The position numbers were made by a program, and so were the translations under genes. Shown piece by piece: positions 22,090 through 32,389 of a stretch of 64,000 nucleotides of DNA (positions within the stretch are counted from its first letter, which is position 1; the number at the start of each line of letters is the position of its first letter). Below the pieces are notes generated by a model, which saw nothing but the letters and a program-made list of their open reading frames with translations, was not told the origin of the DNA and made no database searches. The DNA is from Platanthera guangdongensis (taxonomy: Eukaryota > Streptophyta > Magnoliopsida > Asparagales > Orchidaceae): contig CM077165.1 of the NCBI GenBank assembly GCA_039583875.1, positions 77,550,757 to 77,614,756 of the forward strand, given 5' to 3'.

Positions 22090-22630
22090 ACAGTCTCTCA
22101 TTGTGTCAAATGGCACAAGAGGCTAGCCCATCTAACTACAAGACAATTGGCAAACTCTTTAGCAAAGAGTTAGTGAGGAATGGTCCTCAAGTTAAGTGTA
22201 TTAAAGATGGTATTTGCTCAGCTTGTCAAAAGGGCAAACAGACTAGATCCACCTTTAGAAGCATTGAAAACAAAGATGCTGTGAGGTGTTTATACCTCTT
22301 ATATGGATCTCTTTGGTCCAATGCCAGTTCACAGCCTAGGTAGGAAGGTCTATACCTTTGTAGTTGTTGATGACTACTCAAGGTTTTCCTGGGTATTCTT
22401 TCTTAGACAGAAATCTGAAACACCTAGTGTCTTCTATAGCTTTGTTAAACAAATTCAGAATGAACTAAATAGTACAGTGGTCAAAATAAGAAGTGACCAT
22501 GGTACTGAATTTCAGTCTGATAGTATGACAAAACTATGTGAAGAATTTGGGATATTTCAAGAGTTTTCTTCACCAAGAAACCTCAGCAAAATGGCATTGC
22601 TGAGAGGAAGAATAGAACCTTGATTGAGGC
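22090..22630 (+). pseudogene. C1 integrase N-terminal and catalytic region
   Basis: The GAG-pre-integrase motif HKRLAH lies near 22110 and the zinc-binding CSAC near 22220. The catalytic core follows with MDLFGPM, VVVDDYSRFSWV and RSDHGTEF. The first part and the core are in different frames, with a shift near 22300. Another shift near 22580 precedes the region carrying the catalytic Glu (IAERKNRT in the third phase). Confidence 0.9.
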
Positions 22631-23420
22631 TGGTAGGACCCTATTAAGTGATACATCACTACCAGAATATTTCTGGGCTGAAGCAGTTAATACTGCATGC
22701 CATGTTATTAATAGGGCTACCATAACTAAAAGCCTCAACAAGACCCCCTATGAGGTTGTGAAAGGCAGGAAACCAAACCTATCCTACTTCAGGATCTTTG
22801 GTTGTAAGTGCTTTATACTTAACAATGGAAAGTCTTACTTGACTAAGTTTGCTGCCAAGTCCCAAGAGGGAATTTTTGTTGGGTACAGCAACAACAGTAA
22901 GGCTTATAGAGTCTACAACTTGTCTACACAAGTTGTAGAAGAGACTGTACATGTAGTATTTGATGAAACTAGACTTATTAACAATGAGTTGTCTAGTAGT
23001 ATTTGCAGCCCCACAGGTATAACTGAGAAGTTGGACAAGCTCACTATAGAAGAAAGACCTACTGCAAGACAGCAAGTAGAAGACAGTGGCTGTTGTCCAG
23101 GGGGAGTACTACATGTACCTAATGCAGAAGAAGTACAAGGAGTACAGCAAGATGAAGAAGTTGAAGAAGTTCAACCTGAAGTCAGGATGCCTCCAGCCAA
23201 TAGGCATCTTAGAGATCATCCAGCAGAACAAATCATTGGTGATCCAAGACAAGGGGTACAAACAAGGAGCAGAAATCTGAATGCAGCAATCTACTCCAGT
23301 TTTCTATCCCAAGTTGAACCAAAGAAGTTTGAAGAAGCCATCCTAGACCCTCATTGGATTGAGGCAATGCAAGAAGAGCTGAATCAGTTCAAGGTGCAAG
23401 GTCTGGGAGCTTGTTCCTAA
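22620..23420 (+). pseudogene. C1 integrase C-terminal region and linker
   Basis: 266 codons open. They contain the integrase C-terminal part (EAGRTLLSD, PEYFWAEAVNTA, GCKCFILNN, FVGYSNNSKAYRVYN) and an acidic linker leading into reverse transcriptase. The frame changes near 23400 before the LVPKPKDH start of reverse transcriptase. Confidence 0.9.
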
Positions 23421-24790
23421 ACCAAAAGACCACAACATAATTGGAACCAAGTGGATCTATAGGAACAAGATGGATGAACATGGAGTCATCATTAAGAACA
23501 AAGCAAGATTGGTTGCTAAAGGATATAGGCAGGAAGAAGGTATTGACTTTGATCAAACCTTTGCTCCAGTAGCCAGACTGGAAGCCATAAGGATGTTCCT
23601 GGCCTATGCAACCTTTCAAGGATTTAAAGTTTACCAAATGGATGTCAAGTCAGCATTTTTGAATGGTAATCTAAAAGAGGAAGTCTATGTGGAACAGCCA
23701 TCAGGTTTTGTTGATTCAACTCAACCTAATCATGTCTATAGACTTAGGAAAGCATTATATGGGTTAAAACAAGCCCTAGGGCTTGGTATGAAACCCTGTC
23801 TAGTTTCCTCATTGAGAATAAGTTCACAAGGGGGAAAATAGACAAGACTCTATTCCTTAGGGAATCCAGAGGCAAAGTAATACTAGTCCAAATATATGTA
23901 GATGACATTATATTTGGGTCTACTGAAAGTAGCCTTTGCAAAAAGTTTGCAAAACTAATGCAAGGACAATTTGAGATGAGTAGTATGGGAGAGCTTAAGT
24001 TCTTCTTGGGTCTCCAAGTAAGACAGACTGAGAATGGTTTATCCATATGCCAGTCAAGTTCACCCTAGAACTCATAAGGAAGTATGGTATGGATTCATCC
24101 AGTACCATGAAGACTCCTATGGGGTCAAGTATGTCTCTTAGCAAGGATGATGCAGGGAAACCTGTAGATGAGTCTTTGTATAGAGGGATAGTTGGCTCCC
24201 TATTATATTTGACTGCAAGTAGACCAGATATCATGTATGCTACATGTGTCTGTGCAAGGTATCAAGCATGCCCTAAAGAGTCTCATTTGACAGCAGTCAA
24301 AAGGATATTGAGATATCTAAAGGGCACTCCTTATCTAGGCCTCTGGTACCCTAGGAATGGGGATTTTGAACTAACAGGTTATTCAGATGCAGACTTTGCA
24401 GGATGCAAAGAAGACAGAAAAAGCACAACTGGAACCTGTCAATTCCTAGGTGGAAGACTGATTTCATGGAGTAGCAAGAAGCAAACAGTGTGGCTATCTC
24501 CACTGCAGAGTCAGAATATGTGGCTGCAGGAAGTTGTTGTGCTCAACTTCTATGGATACAACATCAGCTTGAGGACTATGGATTTCAGGTAAGTAGAACT
24601 CCACTTTTTGTGATTCTACTAGTTTATATCAATTGCACATAATCCTGTTTCCCATAGTAGAACTAAACATATTGAAATAAAATATCATTTTCTTAGGGAA
24701 CATGTAGAGAAAGAAGATATTTTACTGGAATATGTTAAAACAGATAATCAACTAGCTGATATGTATACTAAGCCCTAGAAGAAACTAAGT
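23405..24790 (+). pseudogene. C1 reverse transcriptase and RNase H
   Basis: Reverse transcriptase begins near the [12 protein letters not shown] segment. It contains [25 protein letters not shown] and the catalytic YVDDIIFGST near 23896. RNase H has YSDADFAGC and GRLISWSSKKQ (near 24380-24485) and ends with DNQLADMYTKP followed by TAG at about 24776. Frame shifts occur near 23780, 24040 and 24490. All catalytic motifs are still readable across three phases, so damage is mostly small indels. Confidence 0.93.
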
Positions 24791-24860
24791 TCAATAGGTT
24801 TTAAATTAAACTAGGTATGATAAACTTAGAATAAGTTTATAGAAATGGCTAAGTCAAAAG

Positions 24861-25302
24861 GTGTCGACACACAGAGATATCTGTGTCGACACAGAAAAGT
24901 GGTGTCGACACTTCAGGAAAAGGTGTCGACACATCTAGAAAGTTGGTGTCGACACTTCAGAAATTAGTGTCGACACATGACAAGTAGGTGTCGACACATC
25001 CAAGGTGGTGTCGACACTTAGGCTTTACTCAGAATTATCTAAGTAAAGTCTTGACTAAATGTCGAGTTATGTGGTGTCGACACATAAACAAGTGTCGACA
25101 CATATATATGGTGACTAAACTTGTGTCGACACATAGGTGTCGAGACATTATAAGTCAGTGTCGACACTTATCGACAGTGTCGACACAATTTCAGTTAGCT
25201 GACCTGCCTTTTCATCTTAAAACCTAGAAAGGTATAAATAGGATTTTGCCTTTGTCTGTCGACACGCTTTCAAAAGTTTCGAGACCAAACTTGTGTGTCG
25301 AC
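24861..25302. repeat. Second GTGTCGACAC array, between C1 pol and envelope-like ORF
   Basis: About 14 exact copies of the same 10-bp palindrome as in the LTR, in 440 bases, beginning about 80 bases after the end of pol. The spacers differ from those in the LTR, so it is not simply a misplaced LTR piece. A TATA box lies within its downstream end. Confidence 0.93.
25233..25240 (+). promoter_or_regulatory. Internal TATA box upstream of envelope-like ORF
   Basis: TATAAATA followed by GG, identical to the LTR TATA box over ten bases. It lies about 106 bases upstream of the ATG at 25339, with a pyrimidine-rich leader (CTCTCTTCTCTC) and an AAACCCTAATGGCG start context in between. This is the layout of a plant polymerase II promoter; activity is inferred. 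Confidence 0.6.
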
Positions 25303-25338
25303 ACCTCTCTTCTCTCAGTTCAAATTCTTCAAACCCTA

Positions 25339-25989
25339 ATGGCGCCTAAGCTCGAGGAGAACGTCAATGAAGGCTATGAACTGGTGCGCGACGCGTTTGG
25401 TGATGCAGACCAAGAAATCAAGAATGTGATAACCCTAGTTGCAGACTCGGGGTTGGAATTTCTTGTTTCAGAGCCAACCAAGATTTGGAAGAAGGAAGTC
25501 TTAGAATTCCTAAATGGAGCTAAAGTAGATGACTCTGGACTCAAGGTCAAGTCTAGGGTTCATGGTGAAAAGGTTAAGGTTTCACCAAAAAGTTTGAGGA
25601 AATTCCTTCAGTTACCGAGAACTAAGGAAGAAGAAGTTACTGCTTCAAGGACCAGAGATGCATTGGCATGGTGTGGTCTGGATTCAAAAAAGAAAATTGG
25701 ATCTGTGTTTAATAGGAAAGGCATGAACAGCCAGGGTAAATTTCTATCAGAAATTGTTGGCAAAGTCATCTTAAGTAAGCCTGGAGGGCATGACAGGGTA
25801 TCTGCCCATATGTTCAATCTCATGACCAGGATAATCTTCAGCCTGAAAACTGACTGGTCTGTAGTGATCTTTGAGAAGATTAAGGAAAGCCTAAAGAAGC
25901 CAAACTTGGGCAGGATCTTAAGTCTATACCTTGCTGGTATTATACCAGAAGTTATGGTCAAGCTGCTGGAAGTAAAATCAACCATATGA
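25339..25989 (+). CDS. C1 envelope-like ORF (Sirevirus ORF downstream of pol)
   Basis: 216 codons from an ATG in good plant context to TGA. Visible segments include an N-terminal acidic helix, LEFLVSEPTKIWKKEV, the VHGEKVKVSPKSLRKFL block, and a C-terminal region rich in Leu/Ile (FNLMTRIIFSLKTDW). This pattern resembles the domain often called putative plant transposon protein, found in the extra ORF of SIRE-type elements. That match is from memory and not searched. No signal peptide or clear membrane segment is seen in this part. The ORF may once have continued: Lys/Ser-rich sequence in other phases (26080-26160) runs to the N gap. An apparent private promoter lies upstream. Confidence 0.7.
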   Translation: MAPKLEENVNEGYELVRDAFGDADQEIKNVITLVADSGLEFLVSEPTKIWKKEVLEFLNGAKVDDSGLKVKSRVHGEKVKVSPKSLRKFLQLPRTKEEEVTASRTRDALAWCGLDSKKKIGSVFNRKGMNSQGKFLSEIVGKVILSKPGGHDRVSAHMFNLMTRIIFSLKTDWSVVIFEKIKESLKKPNLGRILSLYLAGIIPEVMVKLLEVKSTI

Positions 25990-26278
25990 GGAAAATGGAC
26001 TTGAGGATATTCTCTAGGTGGGACAGGGTGTTGTCAAGGAGATGCCAACCCCTGAGAAAGTAACACTGAGAAGATAACATCTCAAAAGCAGAAAAAGAAA
26101 GCTGCCCCAGTAGCTCAAGAGTCAACTAGCAGCTCTGGTAGTGAAGAGCAATCAGAATCCATATTGAAATGATTCGTTGTATTCCCCAAAAACTGATTGG
26201 ATCATATGCTGCATGTGAGCATTTGCTGGATTACATGAGGAAAAAAAAAAAACCACTTAGTTGTAAATTCTTTTGTTC

Positions 26279-26778
26279 NNNNNNNNNNNNNNNNNNNNNN
26301 NNNNNNNNNNNNNNNNNNNNNNNNNNNNNNNNNNNNNNNNNNNNNNNNNNNNNNNNNNNNNNNNNNNNNNNNNNNNNNNNNNNNNNNNNNNNNNNNNNNN
26401 NNNNNNNNNNNNNNNNNNNNNNNNNNNNNNNNNNNNNNNNNNNNNNNNNNNNNNNNNNNNNNNNNNNNNNNNNNNNNNNNNNNNNNNNNNNNNNNNNNNN
26501 NNNNNNNNNNNNNNNNNNNNNNNNNNNNNNNNNNNNNNNNNNNNNNNNNNNNNNNNNNNNNNNNNNNNNNNNNNNNNNNNNNNNNNNNNNNNNNNNNNNN
26601 NNNNNNNNNNNNNNNNNNNNNNNNNNNNNNNNNNNNNNNNNNNNNNNNNNNNNNNNNNNNNNNNNNNNNNNNNNNNNNNNNNNNNNNNNNNNNNNNNNNN
26701 NNNNNNNNNNNNNNNNNNNNNNNNNNNNNNNNNNNNNNNNNNNNNNNNNNNNNNNNNNNNNNNNNNNNNNNNNNNNNN
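26279..26778. other. Assembly gap, exactly 500 N
   Basis: A run of exactly 500 N, a common placeholder for a gap of unknown length. The left side ends in C1 sequence 3' of the envelope-like ORF. The right side starts inside the RNase H/integrase junction of G4. No reading frame across it means anything. Confidence 0.98.
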
Positions 26779-27666
26779 GGGAAATGAAGGGCAAGGGAAT
26801 TGGAAAAAGCATTAGTCAAGGGGGTGAAAAGTTTCTACCATCAAGATTCAGAGTCCCTCCAGTGGAACTGTAACAAAGAGAGTGCGAACGACACCAGCTC
26901 CGATCGCATTCGGGAAGCGACTCGGTTGGATGTGGAGTTTCAATCATTTGTTTGGAGCTCAAAAGGGCGAGAGCAGCGCCTGGGAGATGATTGATGGGAT
27001 TCTGAGGAAGGACGGAAGGGTTTGTATACCGCTTCGGCAAACTCCATGAGGAGTTGATGTTTGAGGCTCACTTCACAAAGTACTCCATTCCCACCCGGGC
27101 AGTACAAAATGTACTTGGATATGAAGAAATCCTTGGTGGTCAGGGCTGAAGCGGGACGTAGCTTTGTATGTGAATCGTTGCCAAACTTGCGCCTTGGTGA
27201 AGGCCGAATGTCAGAAGCCGGGCGGGTTCCTGAGCCCCTTCCAATCCCTGAGTGGAAATTTGACGACATCTCCATGGATTTTGTACATGGTTTGCCTATA
27301 TCGCAGCATGGTAATGATGCTATTTGGGTGATCGTGGATCGCTTAACCAAGGTGGCCCACTTCATCCCAAATCGGAAGGAGGACAGCGTGGAGAAGCTGG
27401 TGGAGTTGTATGTTCGCAACATTGTGCGACTGCACGAGATTCCTAAAAGCATAGTCAGCGATCGAGATGGACGGTTTACGTCCAATGACTGGAGATTGGT
27501 TCAGAAGAGTTTGGGCACGAAGCTAAAGTTCAGTACGGCGTTCCATCCTCAAACTGATGGGCAAACCGAAAGAACGAACCGTACTATGGAGGATATGTTG
27601 AGAATATGCGTTCTTGACTTCGGCAAGAAGTGGGAAGATCACCTCTTCATGGTGGAATTCGCGTAG
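26779..27666 (+). pseudogene. G4 integrase, N-terminal and core
   Basis: The first 280 bases match the linker between RNase H and integrase of G1 with many small indels ([11 protein letters not shown] is readable near 26907). From about 27090 the zinc-binding region is frameshifted. From 27240 the core is open: [44 protein letters not shown] with the catalytic Glu. A TAG at 27664-27666 replaces the Tyr of FAYNNSY. Confidence 0.9.
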
Positions 27667-28325
27667 AATAACAGTTATCAAGCAAGTATAAAAATGACGT
27701 CATACGAAGCTTTGTATAGGAGACGATGCCGAACACCGATGTCTTGGATAGAGGCGGGAGACACCAAAATTTTGGGAAAGGAGGTGGTAGTTGACGCTTG
27801 TGAGTTGGTACGGACCATTCAAGAGCGTATGAAGGTGGCGCAAGACCGGCAAGCAAAATACTTTAATGTTCGTCACAGGAAGTTGGAGTTTGCGGTAGGC
27901 GATTGGGTTTATTTGAAGATCAAGCCGTTCAAAGGCGTCTCACGGATTCGCCGACTCAAGAAGTTGAGTGCAAGGTTTTTGAGGCCTTTTGAAGTTGTTG
28001 AACGGGTGGGAGAAGCAGCCTATCGGTTGGCGTTGTCCGCGGATACGAGTGGATTGCATGACGTCTTCCATGTCTCCATCTTGAGGAAAGCCTTGGTGGA
28101 GGCTAGTGTTGTGATCGAGCCGACATCGGTGCCGATTGAGGAAGACTTGAGGACGCGAGTCCGTCCAATTTCTATAGAGGATTCGGAGACTCGGTAGTTG
28201 CGTAATAAAGAGGTTAAACTCGTGAAAGTTCGATGGGACAACTGCGGTCGTGAGGAGTTCTCTTGGGAGCGAGAACAAGCCATGCGAGAAGAGTATCCAG
28301 AGCTCTTCAAATCAGGTACCATTTA
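27667..28325 (+). pseudogene. G4 integrase C-terminus and chromodomain
   Basis: Continues in the same frame after the TAG: YEALYRRRC, GDWVYLKIKPF, DVFHVSILRKAL, then a TAG at 28195-28197 where G1 has Gln (SETRQLRNKE). The chromodomain VKVRWDN...FSWEREQAM...YPELF follows and a stop TAA lies at about 28323. Apart from the two stops this stretch is close to the G1 sequence. Confidence 0.9.
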
Positions 28326-28370
28326 AGCGTTGTTTCCTTTTGCTTTGTAATTTCGGGATGAAATTCTTTT

Positions 28371-28384
28371 AAGGGGGGAAGAGT
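28371..28384 (+). other. G4 polypurine tract
   Basis: AAGGGGGGAAGAGT directly before the LTR start TGTAACACC at 28385. Confidence 0.9.
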
Positions 28385-28440
28385 TGTAACACCCCAAATT
28401 TTGAGAGAGGGTCGACCAGCGTTTTCTGGCCAAGTTTGGT

Positions 28441-28985
28441 TTCTGGCAGGGGGCACACGGCCTGGGACACGAGCGTGTCCCAGGGCGTGTCAGGCTCCAG
28501 TCAACGTTTTGGTTGAGAGGTCGACAAATTTTTGCTCGATAATGTGTCGAGACAAGGCACACGGCCTAGGACACGGGCATGTCCAAGGCCGTGTCAGTCA
28601 GTCGACGAGCTTCCCTCGACGACGCTCACTCGACGAGTGTCGAGTGTCGAGACAGGGGCACACGGCCTGTGACACGGGCGTGTCCCGCTTGGTCGACGAA
28701 CTTCGCTCGACGAAGTGTCGAGACAGTGAACACGGCCTAGAGCCCAGGCGTGTTGAGCTAGACACGGGCAAGGACACGGGCGTGTCCAGTACCCGTGTAG
28801 TTCTCGGGTTGTTTTCGGGGCTGTGTCGTTGGAGGCACACGACCGACCACACAGCCGTGTCAGCCGGGATACGGGTGTGTCGGTTTGAACACGGGCGTGT
28901 CGGATGCCCGTGTGTCGTTCCAGGCGCGTCAATTGGGACGGCGAATGGGGGACACGACCCTGGACACAGGCGTGTCGCAGGCCGT
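28441..28985. repeat. Hairpin array in U3 of G4 LTR
   Basis: Units with GACACG...CGTGTC stems and ACACGGCC...GGCCGTGT outer stems, interspersed with CTCGACGA...TCGTCGAG motifs. The array is shorter and more diverged than in G1, with several units reduced to half stems. Confidence 0.85.
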
Positions 28986-29040
28986 GTTCGGCCTAGGTGT
29001 TTTATTTTTCAGGCGGATCGTGGCCATTCTTTCCCTTATT

Positions 29041-29300
29041 GTTGAGATTATATTAGCTAGCAAGACACGTGTGTGTGGGACCGCATGTTTGGGCTTTCCC
29101 CATCGCGTTCCAAGTCTGGGTGTTGACCCCGGTGGGCCCCCCTTGTGTGGCGGAATATCCCCGCGGTCCTGTGGTTGGGGTTAGTCCCACATCGCCTACA
29201 GCATGCGATCCTTTGTGTTCCTGTACCCTCGTCCCCCCTTACCATTACCTCGGGGTTTTGGGAAGATGTGTGGTGACGGGTGGTTTCCATACTTATTTTG
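29041..29300. repeat. About 260-bp insertion in G4 LTR relative to G1 LTRs
   Basis: G1 LTRs pass directly from the CATTCTTTCCC segment to GGATCTGATGG. G4 has about 260 extra bases at this point. The extra sequence contains TTAGTCCCACATCG, a motif common in plant LTRs and similar to the upstream sequence element of plant snRNA genes. No target-site duplication or terminal repeat was recognised. Confidence 0.6.
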
Positions 29301-30493
29301 GGATCTGATGGTCCAGGACTGCTTTTGGGGAGTTAAGTCCGAGAATATGGTTGGAAAGCCTCATTCTTCTCCAAGCTTTCTCTTACTAAATTCTAGAGAG
29401 AAGGGAGAGCAAGGAAGAAGGTGAAGGAGGGTTTGGGCTGTAGGAGAGGTTTCGGTGCTCCAAAATCGCGAGCCGAGTCCAGATCCGTGAAGGCTAGATC
29501 TTTGCGAAGGTTCTCATCCGGATAATCTTCCATGGCTAGGAAGAGTAGTCGGAAGGTAACGACCTTCTCCTCTCGTTTTTAGGATGCATGTTTTAGCATC
29601 TTTTCTTTTCTATTTTTTGGGCACCAAACACTCAAATGAGAGGGCTTGGGTCGCCATGGTTCAAGAGGAACCTCCGGGTTGATTGAGTCCGTCCCCGGCA
29701 TGTTTTGCATTAGAGATCCGCTCCGTTAGTGGATTAGGCATGGTGTGTGAAGCCGTAGTCGCGACCGTTAGTCCGACTCGGTGATGTTGCATACGAACTT
29801 TAAGGATTCATAGAGATTCCGCTGCGGCAAGATGCCGTTTGTGATGTGGTGATGTTTTTCCCCTTTTTCTCGAGTAAGTACGTGTAGTCGAAACCACACA
29901 AGGTTAGCTCCTCGATGGCGGTAGATGGTTTCCTTGGTGGACAAGGTTAGCTCTGCATGCGTGGTAGATGGTTTCCTTGGTGCGCGGGAACGCTGCAGTA
30001 CAAATGAGGGACTAGGGTGGAATTGTCTTGGAATGTGATGTGCCATGGCGTGGCTGTGTCTCCGTGGTCGGTTGGTTATCCCGTGACGTGCAAGTCATGT
30101 GTGGAAAGTGTCCCGGCGAGACCAGTCCCCTTCTGTGAGACTGACGAGAATGCCAAGCATGGGGGCAAGCCCGGGCAATGAGGCCATGAGCGGGTGGGGT
30201 CCAGCAAGCCTTCTTAGGGGTCAGTTGTGTTTGTTGGAATCCTGACATGAGACGTCAGAGCTTGCAGGCAAGCACGGGTCTAAGACCTTGAGCAGGTGGG
30301 GCCTTAGCAGGAGTTCCATGTGGCGGCTTGTGTGTCGTTGGGGGGAATTGTGTATCCCTTTTGTTTGCGACTTTATGCCATTGGGGAAACGATGAGTACC
30401 CAATTGATGTGATGTTGTGCTAGATGCATACGCTATAGGGTGCCTTGGGTGAAACCCGGGTGTTACATACATGTTGCATAAGTAGGCCCCTTT

Positions 30494-30501
30494 TTATATA
30501 T
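30494..30501 (+). promoter_or_regulatory. G4 LTR TATA box candidate
   Basis: TTATATAT after a CCCCTTT run, about 610 bases before the LTR end. It would place the hairpin array in U3 and start transcription near 30530. Confidence 0.5.
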
Positions 30502-31108
30502 CTATGCTCCCCGTAGAGAACGCGTATGATGTTTGAGACATCCAAGCTTGTTCTTAATTCCCTCTTGTTTATATTTATATATTGCATACGATGCTGACTT
30601 GCAGGTTGGAGGGTTTTCCCGTGGATCCGTTAGGGCGGCCGGGAGGAGATGTGTTGGTTACACAGTTTGAGGTCAGCCTTTGCTGACCCACATTACTAAT
30701 AATTTCTACAGGGCAAGGATCGCAAGCAGGAGCTAGCTCGCCGCCAGAAAGGCCTAAGACTCATGAAGTGTTAACTTTTGTAGTGGCTTTACTCTTTATG
30801 ACATTGTATGTTTTGATGCCCTTGGTGACCGGCTTGCATGCCGAGGTAGACTAGGAGTGCTTATGCACTTTCATGATTGTTGTATTATTTGAGTTTGGAC
30901 TCTCTTGTGTTGTAAGGCCATAAGGCCATCTTTTTATTACTCTTGTAATGGTGGATAACTTCTAGTCTTGCTTGTTTCCGCTGTGTTGTGCAAAGAGTTT
31001 TGAGTGTGGGTAGTTATATCATCTTATAATACTAAAGCTGTGGCATCCGTATGTTGTGGGGCCCCGACCAGACCCATATTATACGATCATTACAGGGGAG
31101 GTGTTACA

Positions 31109-31690
31109 CCACCAACCCGCCTCGGTAGAGACATTGGCAGGTCGCGGTGGCCTGGCTCGCGCTCGCCCAAGAGGAGACGACAAGCTGCGGGAGCCAGGTC
31201 GCACCCGCCCACTGGGCGTGAAGAGCTGTGATGAGCTGACCTCCATATCCATGGGACCTGCACAGTGGGGCCCAGAGGTAAAATTATCTGGATGCCCCTC
31301 CCATGAGTGCGAATAGCTTGTTAGAACAACGGAGTTGCGCTGTTGGCAGACCAAGCTGGGCTGCACATAGTTGTTCAAAACAGCGGAGGTTGGCTATTTG
31401 CATGCCGTTTTCAGAAATATATAAATAGGACTCAATGAGCACCTCAGAAGACACGCTTTCATACTCACTTGCTCCTTAGTCTTTTAGCGCTTTCTGAGGT
31501 AGCTTAGCTCGCGCCTCTGGCTAAGGAGGGGAAGCGCTCTAAGATCTTCCGAGTGTGTGGTGGGTCCTCCTCGCCGAGCCCTTGGGTTTGTCTTCTTTGT
31601 TCCCTTTGTCATTCTGCTTGCAGGAGAGAAGTAGTTGTGCGATCACCCCTTCCCCAAGGGTGAACTCTACGAGAGACTGAGTTTTCGGTT
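31109..31690 (+). repeat. Probable LTR fragment of unknown family with TATA box
   Basis: No protein is recognised. A TATA box (TATATAAATA, 31418-31427) is followed by a C/T-rich start region and ACTCACTTGC, a layout seen in U3-R-U5 of plant LTRs. No second copy or primer-binding site is found. It may be the sequence into which G4 inserted. Confidence 0.35.
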
Positions 31691-32389
31691 TCAACTGCAA
31701 ATCTATTAACAATAAAACACTAAATTATCAATAAAACCCACAATTTTAACATACGACAAGAATGCTATAAAATTCTAACAAAGAAAGCCTACATTACCAC
31801 TATAAAACATCTACAATGTATCCACAAATGAAAACAAAATCATAAACCAAACAATTTCATCCTTATTAGCTAGGAGATAATGGAATGAAAACCCTAAATC
31901 TAAGCATGAAGAAAACTCACATTGTTGATAATATTAGAAGAAAGATACAAGCAGAAATAGAAATCACCTTCCCCTATCAGCGAACAAGATGGCAGTAGCC
32001 GGCGATGTCCGAAAAAATAGGGCAAAAACAAAATCACCACTATCCAGGCCGGTGAAATGGGCGAGATTCACTACTGGAGCGTCTGAAAAAGTGGTGTCGG
32101 GCGAAATAGGCGGGATGGTCGGTGAACTGGTCAGCGGGGGCCGTTGTGCACACTGGATCGCGAGAAAAGGAGGCAGGGTTTCGCGAAACAGGAGATAAGA
32201 GGAATGGAAAGGGGGCGACAATAGAGGTATTTTTTAGGTTATGTTTGAATACTAGTTATTTTAAAAAATACTATTATCCATTTTAGACCTGCAATTATAA
32301 ACACATTTTATATTTCTTTGAGTGCAAAAATAAGTGTATAATGAATACATGAGAACTCTAATAAAGACCCACGCAATTAGTCGTTTACA
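31691..32389. other. Unassigned sequence, no gene recognised
   Basis: A/T-rich sequence is followed by a GC-richer block (31985-32210). The block has overlapping short frames on both strands (69 codons plus, 85 codons minus); neither resembles a known protein to me. It could be the 5' end of a gene or part of an old transposon. Confidence 0.3.

Larger units (their letters stand above)
17413..26278 (+). mobile_element. C1: Ty1/copia, Sirevirus (SIRE)-like, 3' LTR not seen
   Basis: The plus-strand element has a 5' LTR (17413-19531), primer-binding site, gag with two zinc knuckles, protease, integrase, reverse transcriptase and RNase H in copia order. A second repeat array and an envelope-like ORF follow. 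The sequence then enters a 500-N gap and no 3' LTR is found beyond it. The domain order PR-INT-RT-RH and the extra ORF downstream of pol identify the Sirevirus group. At least five frame changes or stops break the polyprotein. The element is inserted in the integrase of G2; CTTAT (17408-17412) is the predicted target-site copy. Confidence 0.92.
26779..31108 (+). mobile_element. G4: 3' half of a G1-like Tekay chromovirus
   Basis: A plus-strand element very close to G1 in its pol and LTR. It begins at the N gap with the GQGNW region at the end of RNase H. It then runs through degraded linker, integrase, chromodomain, purine tract and a complete 3' LTR. Everything 5' of this is lost in or beyond the gap. 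Host-side sequence starts at 31109 (CCACC is the predicted target-site copy). Confidence 0.92.
28385..31108 (+). repeat. G4 3' LTR (complete, 2724 bp)
   Basis: Starts TGTAACACCCC and ends GGTGTTACA. It is the plus-strand counterpart of the G1 LTRs, with a hairpin array near its start, a TATA box at about 30494, and the same terminal region as 6839-7500 in reverse. It differs by about 260 extra bases at 29041-29300. Confidence 0.92.

Noticed and set aside
26169..26873. ORFs crossing the N gap.
   Set aside because: They exist only because N was read as open. No sequence supports them.
29184..29197. A U-snRNA gene promoter (TCCCACATCG upstream element).
   Set aside because: No TATA box at the required distance and no snRNA sequence downstream. 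The motif lies within an LTR. The same applies to about 56503.
30012..30472. Minus-strand ORFs in the G4 LTR (and their counterparts at 361-744 and 7908-8291 in G1 LTRs).
   Set aside because: They occur in all LTR copies only because the LTR sequence is shared. The protein resembles nothing known and is not placed as a gene in this lineage.
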